Of a DNA stretch of 64,000 nt, positions 51,760 to 62,639 are shown piece by piece (the first letter of the stretch is position 1; every line of letters starts with the position of its first letter). Source of the DNA: Zea mays (Eukaryota; Streptophyta; Magnoliopsida; Poales; Poaceae); assembly GCF_902167145.1 (NCBI RefSeq), contig NC_050101.1:176882428-176946427 (forward strand). The letters run 5' to 3'. A model generated the notes under the pieces. The model had not been told where the DNA came from. It made no database searches and saw only the letters and a list, made by a program, of their open reading frames with translations. The position numbers and the translations under genes are program-made.

Positions 51760-53318
51760 CGTCATCAGCACTGCTCTACCTCGACTCGTGGATCCGATCA
51801 GCATCGACTCTCCATCACGCCGGCAGGTCCCGGCCTTGCCGAACTGTCCTACGCGACAGGCTTCGTTCCCATTTGTCGAATCAGGAATCACGGTATGAAA
51901 TTTTGAGTGGATCTGTGATTTACTGTTCATCGTGTGACCGTGTGGTTCGAGTTGCGTCCGCCGTCCTTGAGTTGTGGCGGCGGCTCATCGGTTGGAGATG
52001 TGAAAAAAAAGGAAAACCCAGTGCATGCGGCGAGTCTGTTAGACGCGTGAAAAAAGAGGAAAAGTAGGGCGGTTGATGCTTTCTTAGGTAATTTTGTATT
52101 CCATGCAACCGACTTGTAGAATCTTCGTGGCCCCCGCCGCTGCATGCACCTGCTGCACGCCTGGCCAGAGGTTCACGTTTTCTTGGAGAGAAAAACAAAA
52201 GGAAAGATAGACGTGGCTCCGCCGATCCTGCTGCACGCGCAGGTGCGCAGCTCGCGAGCGGCCACCTGCCCCGTAGCCACCTGCATGCACTGTTATATCA
52301 CATGGCAGTTGATGGTTCGCGTCAGTGGCGGAGGTAGGCCTATGGCCACTAGGGCCTAGGCCCTACTCTTGGACCAGCCAGCTAGGGTTAGACCAGATAG
52401 AGCATGAGTAGTGTGGTGACGGCACGACGTGCAAGCGGGCAAGCAGCAAAGCAGCCATACGGATGTGGCAAGTAGGCGGCCAGTGACAGTAGCCAGGCGC
52501 GATTTACCCTATGAACAGGTCAAGTGTACCATACCAGGTAGCCAGCCAGTCAAGTGTGCAGGTGGCCAAGCCTCAATATTTGGAGCTGGAGAAGTTGTTG
52601 TCAATACACTCTATGAACAAGTCGCTCTTTCTAGCTTACCCTCTTTTTGTGCTGCTTTTAAGTCAATTTTGTGTTAAATTACAATTATTGTGTCCAAACA
52701 AAGTTCATATGTGATATTTATCTATGTATTTATGTGATTTAAATTTTTTAGCTGGTATAAACATTTTTAGTGTAATAATCGGCCCTACATTTATAGAAAT
52801 TCTGGCTCCGCCACTAGTTTGCGTGGAGACGTGAGAGAGAAAAAAAGAAAGAAAAAAAAACACCGCATGCGGCCAGCTGGTTAGAGAGGTGTAAAAAAAA
52901 GGAAAAAAGTAGTTGATGCATGCGGTCAGATTATTTCTCCTTTGGGTCTGCCGTTTTTAATAGCTTTTAATTTAATTTATTTTGCTTTATGATATTTGTT
53001 TGCATGACGCCAGTATTTAAATGGTCACGTTTTTAATACAATCCTAATGATTTCGTCGAACCATAAAGATAACATGACCCTAGCATACGATCCGAATTCT
53101 TTTATTTCTATTATAATTGTTGCACTTGAATAAATTTCCAGTGAATTTATTAGTATTGTACAATGCAGACTTATTTTATATGCATTATTTATCCCATGTT
53201 TTCCTGCTGAAAATAGATAATGCAAGTTTATTTTAATTTTTACATACAACCATTTAAATTTCTGTTATGGACAATTGGCACGCCTAGTTAACCTGGAGTT
53301 AATTTTGTGTGACAGGCT
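51760..53318 (+). other. Long leader of Copia D
   Basis: 1.56 kb without coding evidence, of which 494 bp is the hAT-type MITE. Two similar stretches, both with the word GTTAGA.G.GTGAAAAAA or close to it (about 52037 and 52880), suggest a partial duplication around the MITE. Confidence 0.6.
52323..52816. mobile_element. hAT-type MITE in the leader of Copia D
   Basis: Terminal inverted repeats CAGTGGCGGAG and CTCCGCCACTA (one mismatch), flanked by 8-bp direct repeats GTTCGCGT (52315-52322) and GTTTGCGT (52817-52824). The 8-bp TSD and CAGTGGCGG end are hAT features. The interior (494 bp total) has no transposase. Confidence 0.85.
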
Positions 53319-54411
53319 ATGGCTGAAGGCAGCAAGACTGACTTCGTGGAGCTTGCCCTGAATGGCAAGAACTACCTGGCCTGGGCTGACGACTGCCAGT
53401 TTCATCTGGAGGCAATGCAGCTGGGAAAGGCGATCGTTCGGCTAAGCCCCAACGACATTGCCCTGCAGCTTCATGAGAAGGCAAAAGCTGCGATCTTCCT
53501 CAGGCGCCACATCCATCCAGACCTGAAGATGGAATATCTGGAGGTGAAAGACCCTCTGATACTGTGGACGAAGCTGCGGGAGCGCTTCGGTGTGCAGAAG
53601 CATGTGATGCTTCCACGGGCGCAACAGGAATGGGTCACACTCCGCTTCCTCGACTTCAAGTCTGGAGGCTTACAACACTGTCATTCATCGTATTGTTGCT
53701 CAGCTACGTTTCTGTGGCCAGATAGTCACAAACCTGGAGACGATTGAGAAAACTCTCCAGACCTTTCACCCCTCCAACATGGTGCTTCAGCAGCAGTACC
53801 GAAACAACAAGTACATGAAGTATTGTGAGCTCGTCAACATGTTGCTTGGCGCAGAGGCTCAGAATGAGCTCCTAATGCAAAACTACCAGAAGCGTCATGT
53901 CGGCGTTGCGGCCGTACCTGAAGCACATGTAAACTTCTCGTCTCAGGGGAAGAGAGGCTCCTCCAGAGGAAGGGGTCGTGGGCGCTGCAATAATCAGGGG
54001 CCAACAAGGGGAACTTTTAAGAAGCAGCCACAGAATGGTAGCGGCAGTAGCAGCAACAATGGTCGTGGCAGAGGCAGAGGCAAAGGCAAAAGCAACCCCC
54101 AGCAGGGCGATGCAAGTGCCTCAAAGCATGCTGGCGAAGGATGTTTCAGGTGCGGGTCTCAGCAGCACTGGTCCCGTACATGCACCACTGAGAAATACCT
54201 GATTGACATATATCAGGAATGGAAGAAACGCCAGAACTCAGAGGCTCACTTTATCCAGGCGCCTGTAGACGCCACATCTGGAGAGCACCTTGAGTTGCCT
54301 CAGCCTGCTGCACAGTTTGAGCATGCTGCCATAAATGTTGATGCCACAACTAAGAACGATGCTCCGTTAGGCAAAGTCGACTTCGATTTCGATACTGATG
54401 ATCTCCTGTAG
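53319..54411 (+). pseudogene. gag: Gag of Copia D (one frameshift)
   Basis: ATG 53319 (MAEGSKTDFVELALNGKNY) opens a UBN2/gag-type domain with LRRHIHPDLKMEYL and LWTKLRERFG. At about 53660 the frame shifts, then continues with YNTVIHRIVAQLRFCG, a Gly/Arg-rich basic stretch (RGRGRGRC, GRGRGRGKGK) and a CCHC knuckle CFRCGSQQHWSRTC, ending DFDFDTDDLL. The total is about 364 codons, normal for a small Copia gag. The frameshift near residue 114 prevents the full product. Confidence 0.88.
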
Positions 54412-54671
54412 TTGATCACGTTATCAGCCATTAGCTCCACATTTATTTTCATAGCAATTTTATTTCTAGAAGAACATTTATTTGGTTATGATGTAATAAA
54501 TGCTCCTGCTGAGCCCATACTATTTGGTTGATTGAGATTAATTGCTTTGCAATTTTATTTATTCCCCATTCATGGTTTAATTGTTCTTGCTCTATTATAT
54601 GTTGTCATCATGAATGATGAACTAAATCAATATTATATATTATTTATATAGAACAAGACTCACTTTCCACG
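54412..54671 (+). other. Gag-pol spacer of Copia D
   Basis: About 260 bp of AT-rich DNA between the gag stop and the pol ATG. No coding seen. It may have been an intron-like or decayed segment. Confidence 0.5.
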
Positions 54672-57600
54672 ATGGAGGAAAACGATGAACCATGCCTGAT
54701 TGATAACGCAGCCACAAATTCGATCCTTAGAGAGACGAAATATTTTCAGACACTCCTGAAGAGGACTGAGAATATCACTACAATTGTCGGCAACAATGGC
54801 CGCATTGTAGGCTCCGGTCGAGCCATTGTTGTCCTCCCTAACGGTACTAGGATCTTCATTGAAGAAGCATTCCTATACCCAGGAGCAACTCGTACTCTCC
54901 TCACGTTCAAAGATATCCGTCGTAGCGGCTATCACGTTACAACTGCATGTGTGGGTGGTGCTGAATACCTCCATATCACATCAACAAACGAATGTGAAAC
55001 AAAAGTGGTAGAGAAAGCGCAAGGCACCTCCTCTGGGTTGTATTACTCAAGAATTAAACCACCCCCTGAATTTGTTGCGATGTCTACTATATTTAAAAAT
55101 CCTGAGTCTTTTCGAGTATGGCATGAAAGATTAGGACACCCTGGATTAAGGATGATGCGGAACATCATAACTAGCTCCATTGGCCATGGCATGAAAACCA
55201 CACAAATTCCTAAAGACTTCCTATGCGTCTCTTGTGCTAAAGGAAAACTGATAACTAAGCCCTCTTACCTGAAAGTAAAGGCTGAGTCCCCGAGTTTCTT
55301 ACAGAGACTTCAGGGTGATATCTGTGGTCCAATCAACCCCCTATCAGGGCCCTTCAGATATTTTATGGTTCTTATAGATGCTTCTACTAAGTGGAGCCAC
55401 GTGTGCCTGTTGTCCACGCGGAACCACGCATTTGCAAAATTTATTGCCCAAATTATCCGTTTGCGTGCGAGCTTCCCGGAGAACCGCATTCAGTCAATCA
55501 GGATGGATAATGCCGGAGAGTTTACCTCAAAGGCCTTTAATGACTATTTGTCTTGCTTTGGGCATAAATGTAGAGCATTCTGTACCGCATGTCCATACAC
55601 AGAATGGACTTGCTGAGTCCTTAATTAAAAGAATAAAATTCATAGTCAGGCCACTTCTACAAGATAGCAAACTCCCGACCAGTTGTTGGGGACACGCAGT
55701 TTTGCACGCTGCGGCCTTAATCCAATATAGACCATCTGCTTACCACTCTGCTTCTCCCCACCAGTTAACGCGTGGTCAACAACCAGTGGTTTCCCATCTG
55801 CGAAAATTCGGCTGTGCTGTATACGTGCCGATATCACCACCCCAGCGTACATCTATGGGACCTCATCGGAAGTTGGGGATCTATGTTGGTTATGAATCTC
55901 TATCCATAATCAAATATTTAGAGCCTAGAACTGGGGATCTGTTCACGGCTCGGTACACTGATAGCATCTTCGATGAAGAGCATTTCCCGTCATTAGGGGG
56001 AGGATTGTACCTTAATAATAAAGAATGCCGAGAAATAGAATGGAGTGCTACTAGCATCCAATCGCTTGACCCACGCACTAGAGAAACCGAACTTGAAGTT
56101 CAACGAATAATACACCTGCAAAACTTAGCAAATAATCTACCAGATGCCTTTACTGATATAAGAGGAGTGTCGAAGTCGCATATTCCTGCGGCAAATGCAC
56201 CGGAGAGAGTGGAGATACCTCTGCAGGGTATGGACTCTACTCGTACTCCCCATCCTAGGAAAAGGGGGAGAAAACCGGATGATTTAGTATCAGCTAAGCG
56301 GGGACGCCTGCACCAGCAAGTTACTGAAGAGAATGCAACAAGCTTCCTTTCAGATGTTCCAGCAGTAACACACCTTGAAGGTGAACGTCCTAGTGCAAAT
56401 GTGCGCACAAATAAAAGCACAAGGACTTCGAAACAACCAGTTTCAAATAACTTGGGAAATCACAAAGAACTGGATGATTCAGTTGAAGAAATTGCCATAA
56501 ACTATGTTGAGACGGGAGAGTTATATAACCGAAAGACTACAGTTGTCGACACTGATTTCGTCTCTATGATCGCTGTTGTGATTGCTGAGGATCCTGAACC
56601 AAAGTCCATGGCAGAGTGCTAGAAGCGCTCAGATTGGGTCAAATGGAAAGAAGCAATAGAGACGGAATTGCTCTCGCTTTCAAAGAGGCAAGTATTTGGG
56701 CCTGTCGCCCGCACGCCCCCCAATGTTACCCCAGTCGGGTTCAAATGGGTGTTCGTCCGAAAGAGGGACGCGAACAACGTGGTGGTGAGATACAAAGCGA
56801 GACTTGTAGCACAAGGGTTCACGCAGAGACCCGGCATCGATTACGATGAAACTTACTCCCCGGTAATGAGTGGCACAACGTTCCGATATTTGATATCACT
56901 GGCAGCAGGTTTAAACTTAAAAATGCAGATGATGGACGTAGTGACCGCATACTTGTATGGGTCATTGGATTCGGAAATCTATATGAAGGTCCCGGATGGG
57001 CAGAGAGTTCTGGATGCCAAGTCAAATCGCAACATGTACAACGTTAAGTTGCAGAGGGCGCTGTATGGGCTTAAACAATCTGGGCGGATGTGGTACAATC
57101 GGCTCAGTGAATTCCTCCTGAAGAAGGGATACGTAAATAATCCAGATTCTCCTTGTGTATTCATTAGAAAATCCCAGAAGGGTTTTTGCATAGTTTCGGT
57201 CTATGTTGATGACTTGAATATCATTGGATATGCTGAGGATATTGAGGAGGCCAGTGCCTACCTCAAGACAGAGTTTGAAATGAAAGACTTGGGAGAAACC
57301 AAGTTTTGCTTGGGCCTGCAGATCGAGCATCTCCCAGAAGGAATATTTGTACACCAGTCGACCTATTGTAAAAAGGTCCTTGAGAGATTTAATATGATTA
57401 AAGCTCACCCTTTAAAGACCCCGATGGTCGTGAGATCCCTTGAAATGGATACCGACCCATTTAGACCAAAGAGTGATGATGAGAAATCGTTGGGACCTGA
57501 AGTTCCTTACCTTAGCGCTATTGGAGCACTGATGTACCTTGCGAATTGCACCAGGCCTGATATTGCATTCGCGGTAAATCTACTAGCTAGATACAGTGCA

Positions 57601-58222
57601 GACCCAACCAGAAGACATTGGGTAGGTGTTAAGACTATACTTAGATACCTCAAAGGCACTCAAGATCTTGGCCTGTTTTTTTCCAAAGAATCAGGACCAG
57701 ACTATGGTGGGCTATGCTGATGCTGGATATCAGTCAGATCCCCATAATGGTATATCTCAGACTGGCTTTGTATTTCTATGTGGTGGCACTGCTGTATCCT
57801 GGAGATCGTGCAAACAGACATTAGTAACGACGTCTACTAACCACTCAGAAATAATCTCACTATATGAAGCCGCACGAGAATGTGCTTGGCTACGACGGAT
57901 GACTAACTACATCCAGAAGTCATGTGGTTATAACACCGCAAATACCCCCACCATTATCTATGAAGATAATGTTGCATGTGTTGCACAAATGGAAACGGAC
58001 TATATTAAGAGCAATATGACTAAGCATATCTGTCCTAAGTATTTTTATCCTCATGAACTCCAGAATGAGGGTGAGGTAAAAATCCTGCAAGTCAAGTCTT
58101 GTGATAATCTGGCTGATTTATTCACTAAATCCTTACCTGCAGTCACATTCAGAAAATGTGTACGAGGTATAGGGATGAGGCATTTGAGAGACCTGCAGGG
58201 TTCAGGGGGAGATCACCTCTGA
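54672..58222 (+). pseudogene. pol: Pol of Copia D, broken
   Basis: ATG 54672. Protease CLIDNAATNSIL (D-N-A rather than the usual D-S-G), then VWHERLGHPGLRMMRNI (GAG-pre-integrase), and integrase with LQGDICGP and RMDNAGEF. A frameshift near 55590 follows, then integrase Glu in HTQNGLAESLIKRIK. A TAG at 56620 lies before RT. RT has FKWVFVRKRD, QMMDVVTAYLYG and YVDD (57202-57213). A frameshift near 57690 precedes RNase H (VGYADAGYQSD, TNHSEIISLYEAAREC, YEDNVACVAQ), and it ends LADLFTKSLP. All domains are recognisable but three breaks stop translation. Confidence 0.9.
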
Positions 58223-58463
58223 ATTTCAGCCCTTACAATTCAACCTGAAGATCGTATATTATACACCTTGAAGGTTATAGTTGTTCTGAAGACACCTGTT
58301 GTACTCTTTTTCCCATTGTGAGTTTTCCTGAAGTTTCTCACAGATGGTTTTTAACGAGGCAACAAGTGCAATACATCGAGTGGCACTATGCTCTCTTTCT
58401 CCATTTTTTCCCACTGGGTTTTTCGGAGTTTTGATGAGACATAAGTCGTCACGGTATTCGCCC

Positions 58464-58472
58464 AAGGGGGAG
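58464..58472 (+). other. Polypurine tract of Copia D
   Basis: AAGGGGGAG directly before the 3' LTR. Confidence 0.85.
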
Positions 58473-58728
58473 TGTTGAGAAACCCTAAAAGGGGTTTAAT
58501 GGGCTAATATCGAAACTGCCCTTAGGGGCTACACAGGTTATATATATGTACCCATACCCCTCATAATAAAGATAGACAGAAAGAGCTTTCATCCACTGTG
58601 TCTCTTGTTTCTCTCTGTGTTGGGTTGTGTTGGGTTGCTGGGAAGGAAGCGGGCTTCTACAACTTCTCACGTCCCTACTGCTGTTGGGAGGGTTTGGAGT
58701 CCGGATCGGGGATCTGCGACGTTTAACA
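58473..58728 (+). repeat. 3' LTR of Copia D
   Basis: 256 bp; compared with the 5' LTR it has the extra TGTTGGGTTG-type duplication at about 58617-58635 and lacks bases near its end (GCGAC-GTTTAACA). Confidence 0.9.
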
Positions 58729-58733
58729 ATTTT

Positions 58734-59099
58734 CACCCATGCTACGGCACCCTTTCAATGGGACCTCTTTGCGTCCAATTAGATACGCCTTCTATGCAGC
58801 CAGCAATAGAATTAAGCTTCCTAGACTAGAGTGTAATCTTCTGCAACTATCAACAGCTGAAGGTACTATTCCGCATTGTCCATGCAGAGTTGCAAATCAT
58901 ATAAGCCAGCGTCAGCATAATATGTTACTACTCAGAATTGCAGGAGATGCCTGTACATTGTTTTCTTATCAGCATAATATGCACAGAGTAGATCTGCCAG
59001 ATTTCCTTACACCCAAAACATCACTACGAGCTAGTTGAGCTGCAGAAGAAGAAAAACAGCGCACTCGTGCACCTTCAGGGGTACTGATGATGAACCCAT
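58734..59099. other. Downstream flank of the DUF3593-like gene
   Basis: The 366 bp between Copia D and the gene's stop codon probably includes its 3' UTR. A 100-codon plus-strand open frame (58739-59038) has no recognisable domain and is not called. Confidence 0.45.
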
Positions 59100-60289
59100 C
59101 TAGACAGAACTTTTTTCTGCACTGTCTTGAGAAGCTTCAGAAACAATCTCGTCTGTGCCCTCTTCCTCCAGCTTCCTCAGGGCTCCCCTCAGCCCCAAAA
59201 CGATAAACAGGTTGGTGAGAGTCAGCAGCGATTCAGCGCCCCCGTGCAGCCAGTCAACGTTGGACAGTGAGGTACCATAATGAACTTTTGCTGCATGAAA
59301 CGGAGGAGTATCATTGTACGTATCAGTTAAGTGCACACGGTGTGTATGAGCAAGAATATAATAAGGATGGCCAAAAAAAAAAAACTACGGCACCATTACC
59401 GTAAATCCCAGCAGGTACTGCTCCAGGGATAAAAACCGGTGCATGAAACAACATGGAAACGATTAATAATGGCACTGGCATAATGTTCTGCTAGACAGCT
59501 AAATGGTCAGCAACAAAACAATACTAAACGCAAGAGGGCTATGCGGCGTAGGAATTGCAGCTACACTATAGGAATTTGAAATGCCAGACGCCTTGCAAGG
59601 GTCACTGCGACCTTGGAAAGAAAAACGGTCCAATCACTCAACTAATTCAGCTTCAGATTTTTCTTCTGCAGAACTTTAGAGCTAAGTATACATCCATTCG
59701 TAGTTAACGATGCAAAGAGAATCTCTTAGCTAATTGCTCTTGCAGTTTCATATAACCTCTCAGAAAAAAGCATGTGCGTTTATGTTTCACGTACATTTTC
59801 TGTAGACAAGCTAAGTACTGATATACTAAAACTTACCAACATGTAAGAGTGTACCTTTTTTTTTTAAAAAAAAAAAAAATCAAGTTATGAGCACAATACT
59901 ACCACAGTACTTGCTACCGATGCTAAAACTGGAGCTGAGACAGAGATGGGGACCGGAGAAGTAGCCGTACTGGTGGCGCCGACGAAGACGAGGAGGAAGT
60001 AGAAACCGAAGAGCGTGAGCCCGGGCGCGGTCTTGGACCTGGTCATGAAGTAGAGGAATCCCAGGTAGGGGAAGAGCGAGACGGCGAAGAGCTGCGACGC
60101 CACGCTCTGGGAGTCCATCGTCGGCGCCCACGGGTCCACGGGCAGCAGCCCGCACCGCACCGCCGCCGCCGCTCTCCTCGGCGCCCTTCGCTTCGCGCTA
60201 CTGGTGCCGCCGAAGGTCGCCGCGGGGAGCCGCCGCGACCGCGCGCACGGGCACGGGCACGGCGGCCGGCTGCAGGTGGTCGCCAGCAT
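59100..60289 (-). CDS. DUF3593-like plastid membrane protein gene, three exons
   Basis: Exons 60289-59971, 59417-59400 and 59290-59100; joined length 528 bp, a 175-residue protein. Introns of 553 and 109 bp have GT..AG ends. The start is the first ATG (MLATTCSRPP); the frame upstream has only GTG. Residues 1 to about 50 are Arg/Ala/Ser/Pro-rich without acidic residues, like a chloroplast transit peptide. The conserved part follows: APTMDSQSVASQLFAVSLFP, three hydrophobic segments (about 65-82, 92-112, 134-148), KVHYGTSLSNVDWLHGGAES and LRGALRKLEE, then an acidic tail. This resembles plant and cyanobacterial DUF3593 proteins; the biochemical role is unknown. Exon 2 is 18 bp and supplies T/I-P-A-G-I-Y, without which the second membrane segment would be shortened. 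Confidence 0.85.
59400..59417 (-). other. 18-bp microexon of the DUF3593-like gene
   Basis: Minus-strand TACCTGCTGGGATTTACG between CCTGGAGCAG and GTAATGG. It joins GCCACC-A to CA-AAAGTT, giving A-T-I-P-A-G-I-Y-A-K-V with no frame change. Skipping it would also keep the frame but remove six residues. Confidence 0.85.
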
Positions 60290-60470
60290 TTGGGGCACTG
60301 GACAAGAGGTGGGGCGGAGGGGAATGGTTTACCGAGTTTGGGTTGGGTGGGTGGCTACCGTTATCCCCGGGATGGCGATGCACCTAGCTGGGCCGGGCAA
60401 AAGTTAGCCAGGACTCAGGACGAGGCTTCAAGCCCAGTAGATGCTTCATGGGCTGGAAAAGGCATCACGC
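60290..60470 (-). promoter_or_regulatory. Probable promoter of the DUF3593-like gene
   Basis: Upstream of the ATG on the minus strand are AGCCCA, TGGGCT and GGCCCA words (about 60380-60455), the site II type common in promoters of plant housekeeping and plastid-protein genes. No TATA box is obvious. Confidence 0.45.
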
Positions 60471-61562
60471 CACCGACGGACAACCATCGGGACGAGCTAT
60501 AATTGGGTTAGAAACATGTTACTCTCAGTCACCATCGGGACTAGCAAATTGCAATCGGCGCTCCTCGTGTTGTGGTGGCTGGTGCACTGTACGTCGCCCG
60601 TGGGACTGCGGGAGCCCGCTGCACGACGTCTTGGAGCTCGCGTCGCGTCGCTGCACGGCACCCGCGTCCTCGACACCCACCTGATGGCTGATGGCGCTGC
60701 CGTTCTCCATCATCAGCTGCAGAAGTGACTCGGCTAGGGTTACCTTTGTGGTGGTGGTGGTGCTCCAGTGCACTGCCACTGCTACTGGCCTGCTGCTCTT
60801 GTCCGAACATTCCAACGACGGTCGTACCGTACAGATTTTTGGGTGTTCTTTTTTGTTCGATTCAGAAGGGGAACCCAGTTCAACCAGCCACATGCCTACC
60901 GGCTGCCGTACCATGCTCGGCAAGACGCTGCACGTGATGGAACCACTAATCAATCTCCCCATGGACCACCGCTGCCAGGCGTCTTTCAGAAACCAAACGC
61001 AACGAACAGGCAGGCGCACGGGGATTGCAGAGAAAAATCAGGGTTCAGCTCCACAGAGCGTGTGCAGTGCAGACCGCAGCCACGCTTCTGCGATCTGAGC
61101 CTCAGGAGATTGCTTGCATTGCAGCTCTCACGCGACGCAACCATCTCTTACTCTGATAGGAAAGTAGAGTGCGTGTGTTGCAGCAGTAGCACACAAGCAG
61201 GCCGAAGAGAGATAGTACTAGCAAGAAACAGAGGAGATTGAAAGTCGGAGACATAGAAACAGAGATCAGTCATTACAACTCGTCGAGACGCTTTCAGCTA
61301 CTACTAATCACGGCTATTAGGCCCGGTTTTGTCGGGCGTTTTTATTGCTCATGGTATAATTTTCCCCTGTATTAAAATATAGGGAATCGTTGGTTATATT
61401 ATACTCCCTATATACGTAAGACCGTAATTTGAAAAGGAACAGCGCTAGATGCGAGGTCTACGAACGAACGAGCTCTCGCGGGGCAGCCATGTCGAAGCAA
61501 TGGTCCTTCTGCATGCTGCCAACCGATTCGTTTCCCGTTCGACGCGGTTATTAGCCGGCCGG
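60471..61562. other. Intergenic DNA between the two genes
   Basis: GC-rich to about 60830, then mixed. Open frames on both strands (for example 60525-61019 minus, 60691-61098 plus) overlap each other and have no recognisable domain. The part from about 61250 is probably the 3' UTR and terminator region of the DREB gene. Confidence 0.45.
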
Positions 61563-62426
61563 CTAGAAGTTAAGCATCTCCCAGATGAGCTCCGGGTCGA
61601 ACGACGGCATCCGTTCCAGCGGGCAGTCGGCGACGCCCGAGGCGGCGCTCACGGACAGCACCCCGTCGGGCGACCCGCACGGCGTGGCCGCCGACGTCTC
61701 GGAGGTGGTCGTCGTCGTTGTCGTCGTCGCGGCGCCCTCCGACGCGGCCTGCAAGCCGGACCGGGCGCTGACCCTCTCCTCGCGCTGCCTGCGCGCCCTC
61801 GCGCGCTTCCGCGCCATGCGGGCGCGGATGGCCTGGATCTTGGCGTCGACGGCGGCGCGGAGGTGGCGCAGGTGCTCGGGGCAGTCCGGGTCCGGCCCGT
61901 CCATGGCGCCCGGGAAGTTGAGGCGCGCGTACTCGCCGCGGAGCCTGTGCGCGGCGCGGTCGTAGGCGTGCGCGGCGGTCTCGGGGGAGTCGTAGGTGCC
62001 GAGCCACACGCGCACCCGGTTCTGCGGCAGCCGGATCTCCGCCACCCACTTGCCCCACTGCCGCTGCCGCACGCCGCGGTACAGCTTCTGCCGCAGCATG
62101 TCGTCGGGCGGCACGGACTGCTGGAACTGGAAGCTGGAGGCGGCGGCGGAGGACGGCGACGAGGAGGAGGCCGAGCAGGCGGCGGCGTGCTGGCGCGCCT
62201 GCGGCTGTGACTGTGAGGCGGCGAAGTGGCGGAGCAGCTCGCACTGGCGGTAGTAGACGCTGGAGCCGAGCGGCGGGATGGTGACCGGCGGCGGGAGGTG
62301 CGAGAACACGGTGTCGAGGGCGCTGGTGCCCGGGGAGGAGAGCAGCAGCGAGGACACGGCGGAGCGGACCTCGCCCGGGAAGCTGCTGGTGCCGGCCGGG
62401 GGCAGCGTGCGGAGGCTCGCGTCCAT
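61563..62426 (-). CDS. DREB A-6-like AP2/ERF transcription factor, intronless
   Basis: 287 residues from ATG 62426 ([12 protein letters not shown]). The open frame extends upstream to 62573, but only from a GTG, and the TATA box at 62613 would leave almost no leader there. One AP2 domain lies at residues about 114-172: [46 protein letters not shown]. The WVAEIRLP signature fits DREB subgroup A-6 (RAP2.4-type), which bind DRE/GCC-type boxes, often in stress or light responses. After it come [13 protein letters not shown], an Arg-rich cluster (residues 201-218, likely nuclear localisation), a Thr run and an acidic, aromatic C-terminus ([14 protein letters not shown]), a likely activation motif. 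GC content is high, as usual for intronless grass genes. Exact orthology is not settled. Confidence 0.93.
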   Translation of the reverse strand: MDASLRTLPPAGTSSFPGEVRSAVSSLLLSSPGTSALDTVFSHLPPPVTIPPLGSSVYYRQCELLRHFAASQSQPQARQHAAACSASSSSPSSAAASSFQFQQSVPPDDMLRQKLYRGVRQRQWGKWVAEIRLPQNRVRVWLGTYDSPETAAHAYDRAAHRLRGEYARLNFPGAMDGPDPDCPEHLRHLRAAVDAKIQAIRARMARKRARARRQREERVSARSGLQAASEGAATTTTTTTTSETSAATPCGSPDGVLSVSAASGVADCPLERMPSFDPELIWEMLNF

Positions 62427-62622
62427 GGATGGATGGGCTGGGCAGCTCGCTCCGGCCTGTAGTGTGGTCCTGTGGTGTGGCCGTGTGGGCGCGAGTTGGA
62501 GTTGTGTAGTAGTTATTGCGGGAGCGGGAGGGAGGTTCTTACGGCCGTGGCGGGAAGGGCCTTCGTCCTGCACTGCACGGCCTGCCCAGCAACGGGACGC
62601 GGCCCAGATGGCCTTTTATAAG
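62427..62622 (-). promoter_or_regulatory. TATA box and 5' leader of the DREB gene
   Basis: Minus-strand CTTATAAAAGG at 62612-62622 is a good TATA box, which places transcription start near 62585 and gives a leader of about 160 bases before ATG 62426. The leader has no other ATG. Confidence 0.75.
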
Positions 62623-62639
62623 CGACGCGTCCCACCGCG

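Larger units (their letters stand above)
51505..58728 (+). mobile_element. Copia retrotransposon D, small LTRs, decayed
   Basis: LTRs 51505-51759 (255 bp) and 58473-58728 (256 bp), TGTTGAG...TTTAACA, with near-TSD GTTTT (51500-51504) and ATTTT (58729-58733). The LTRs differ by about seven substitutions, a 10-bp duplication and a roughly 9-bp gap, near 3%. Order is gag, protease, integrase, RT, RNase H, PPT. It is not a Sirevirus (short gag, short LTRs, no palindromes); the lineage was not determined. Four or more breaks make it non-autonomous. Confidence 0.92.

Noticed and set aside
60525..61098. Possible small gene between the two host genes
   Set aside because: Competing frames on both strands, no recognisable domain and no promoter signals that I could defend.
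61449..62253. Long plus-strand frames across the AP2 gene (for example 61449-62210)
   Set aside because: They are mirror frames of a GC-rich coding region. The minus strand gives a clear AP2 domain; the plus strand gives low-complexity Arg/Gly text.
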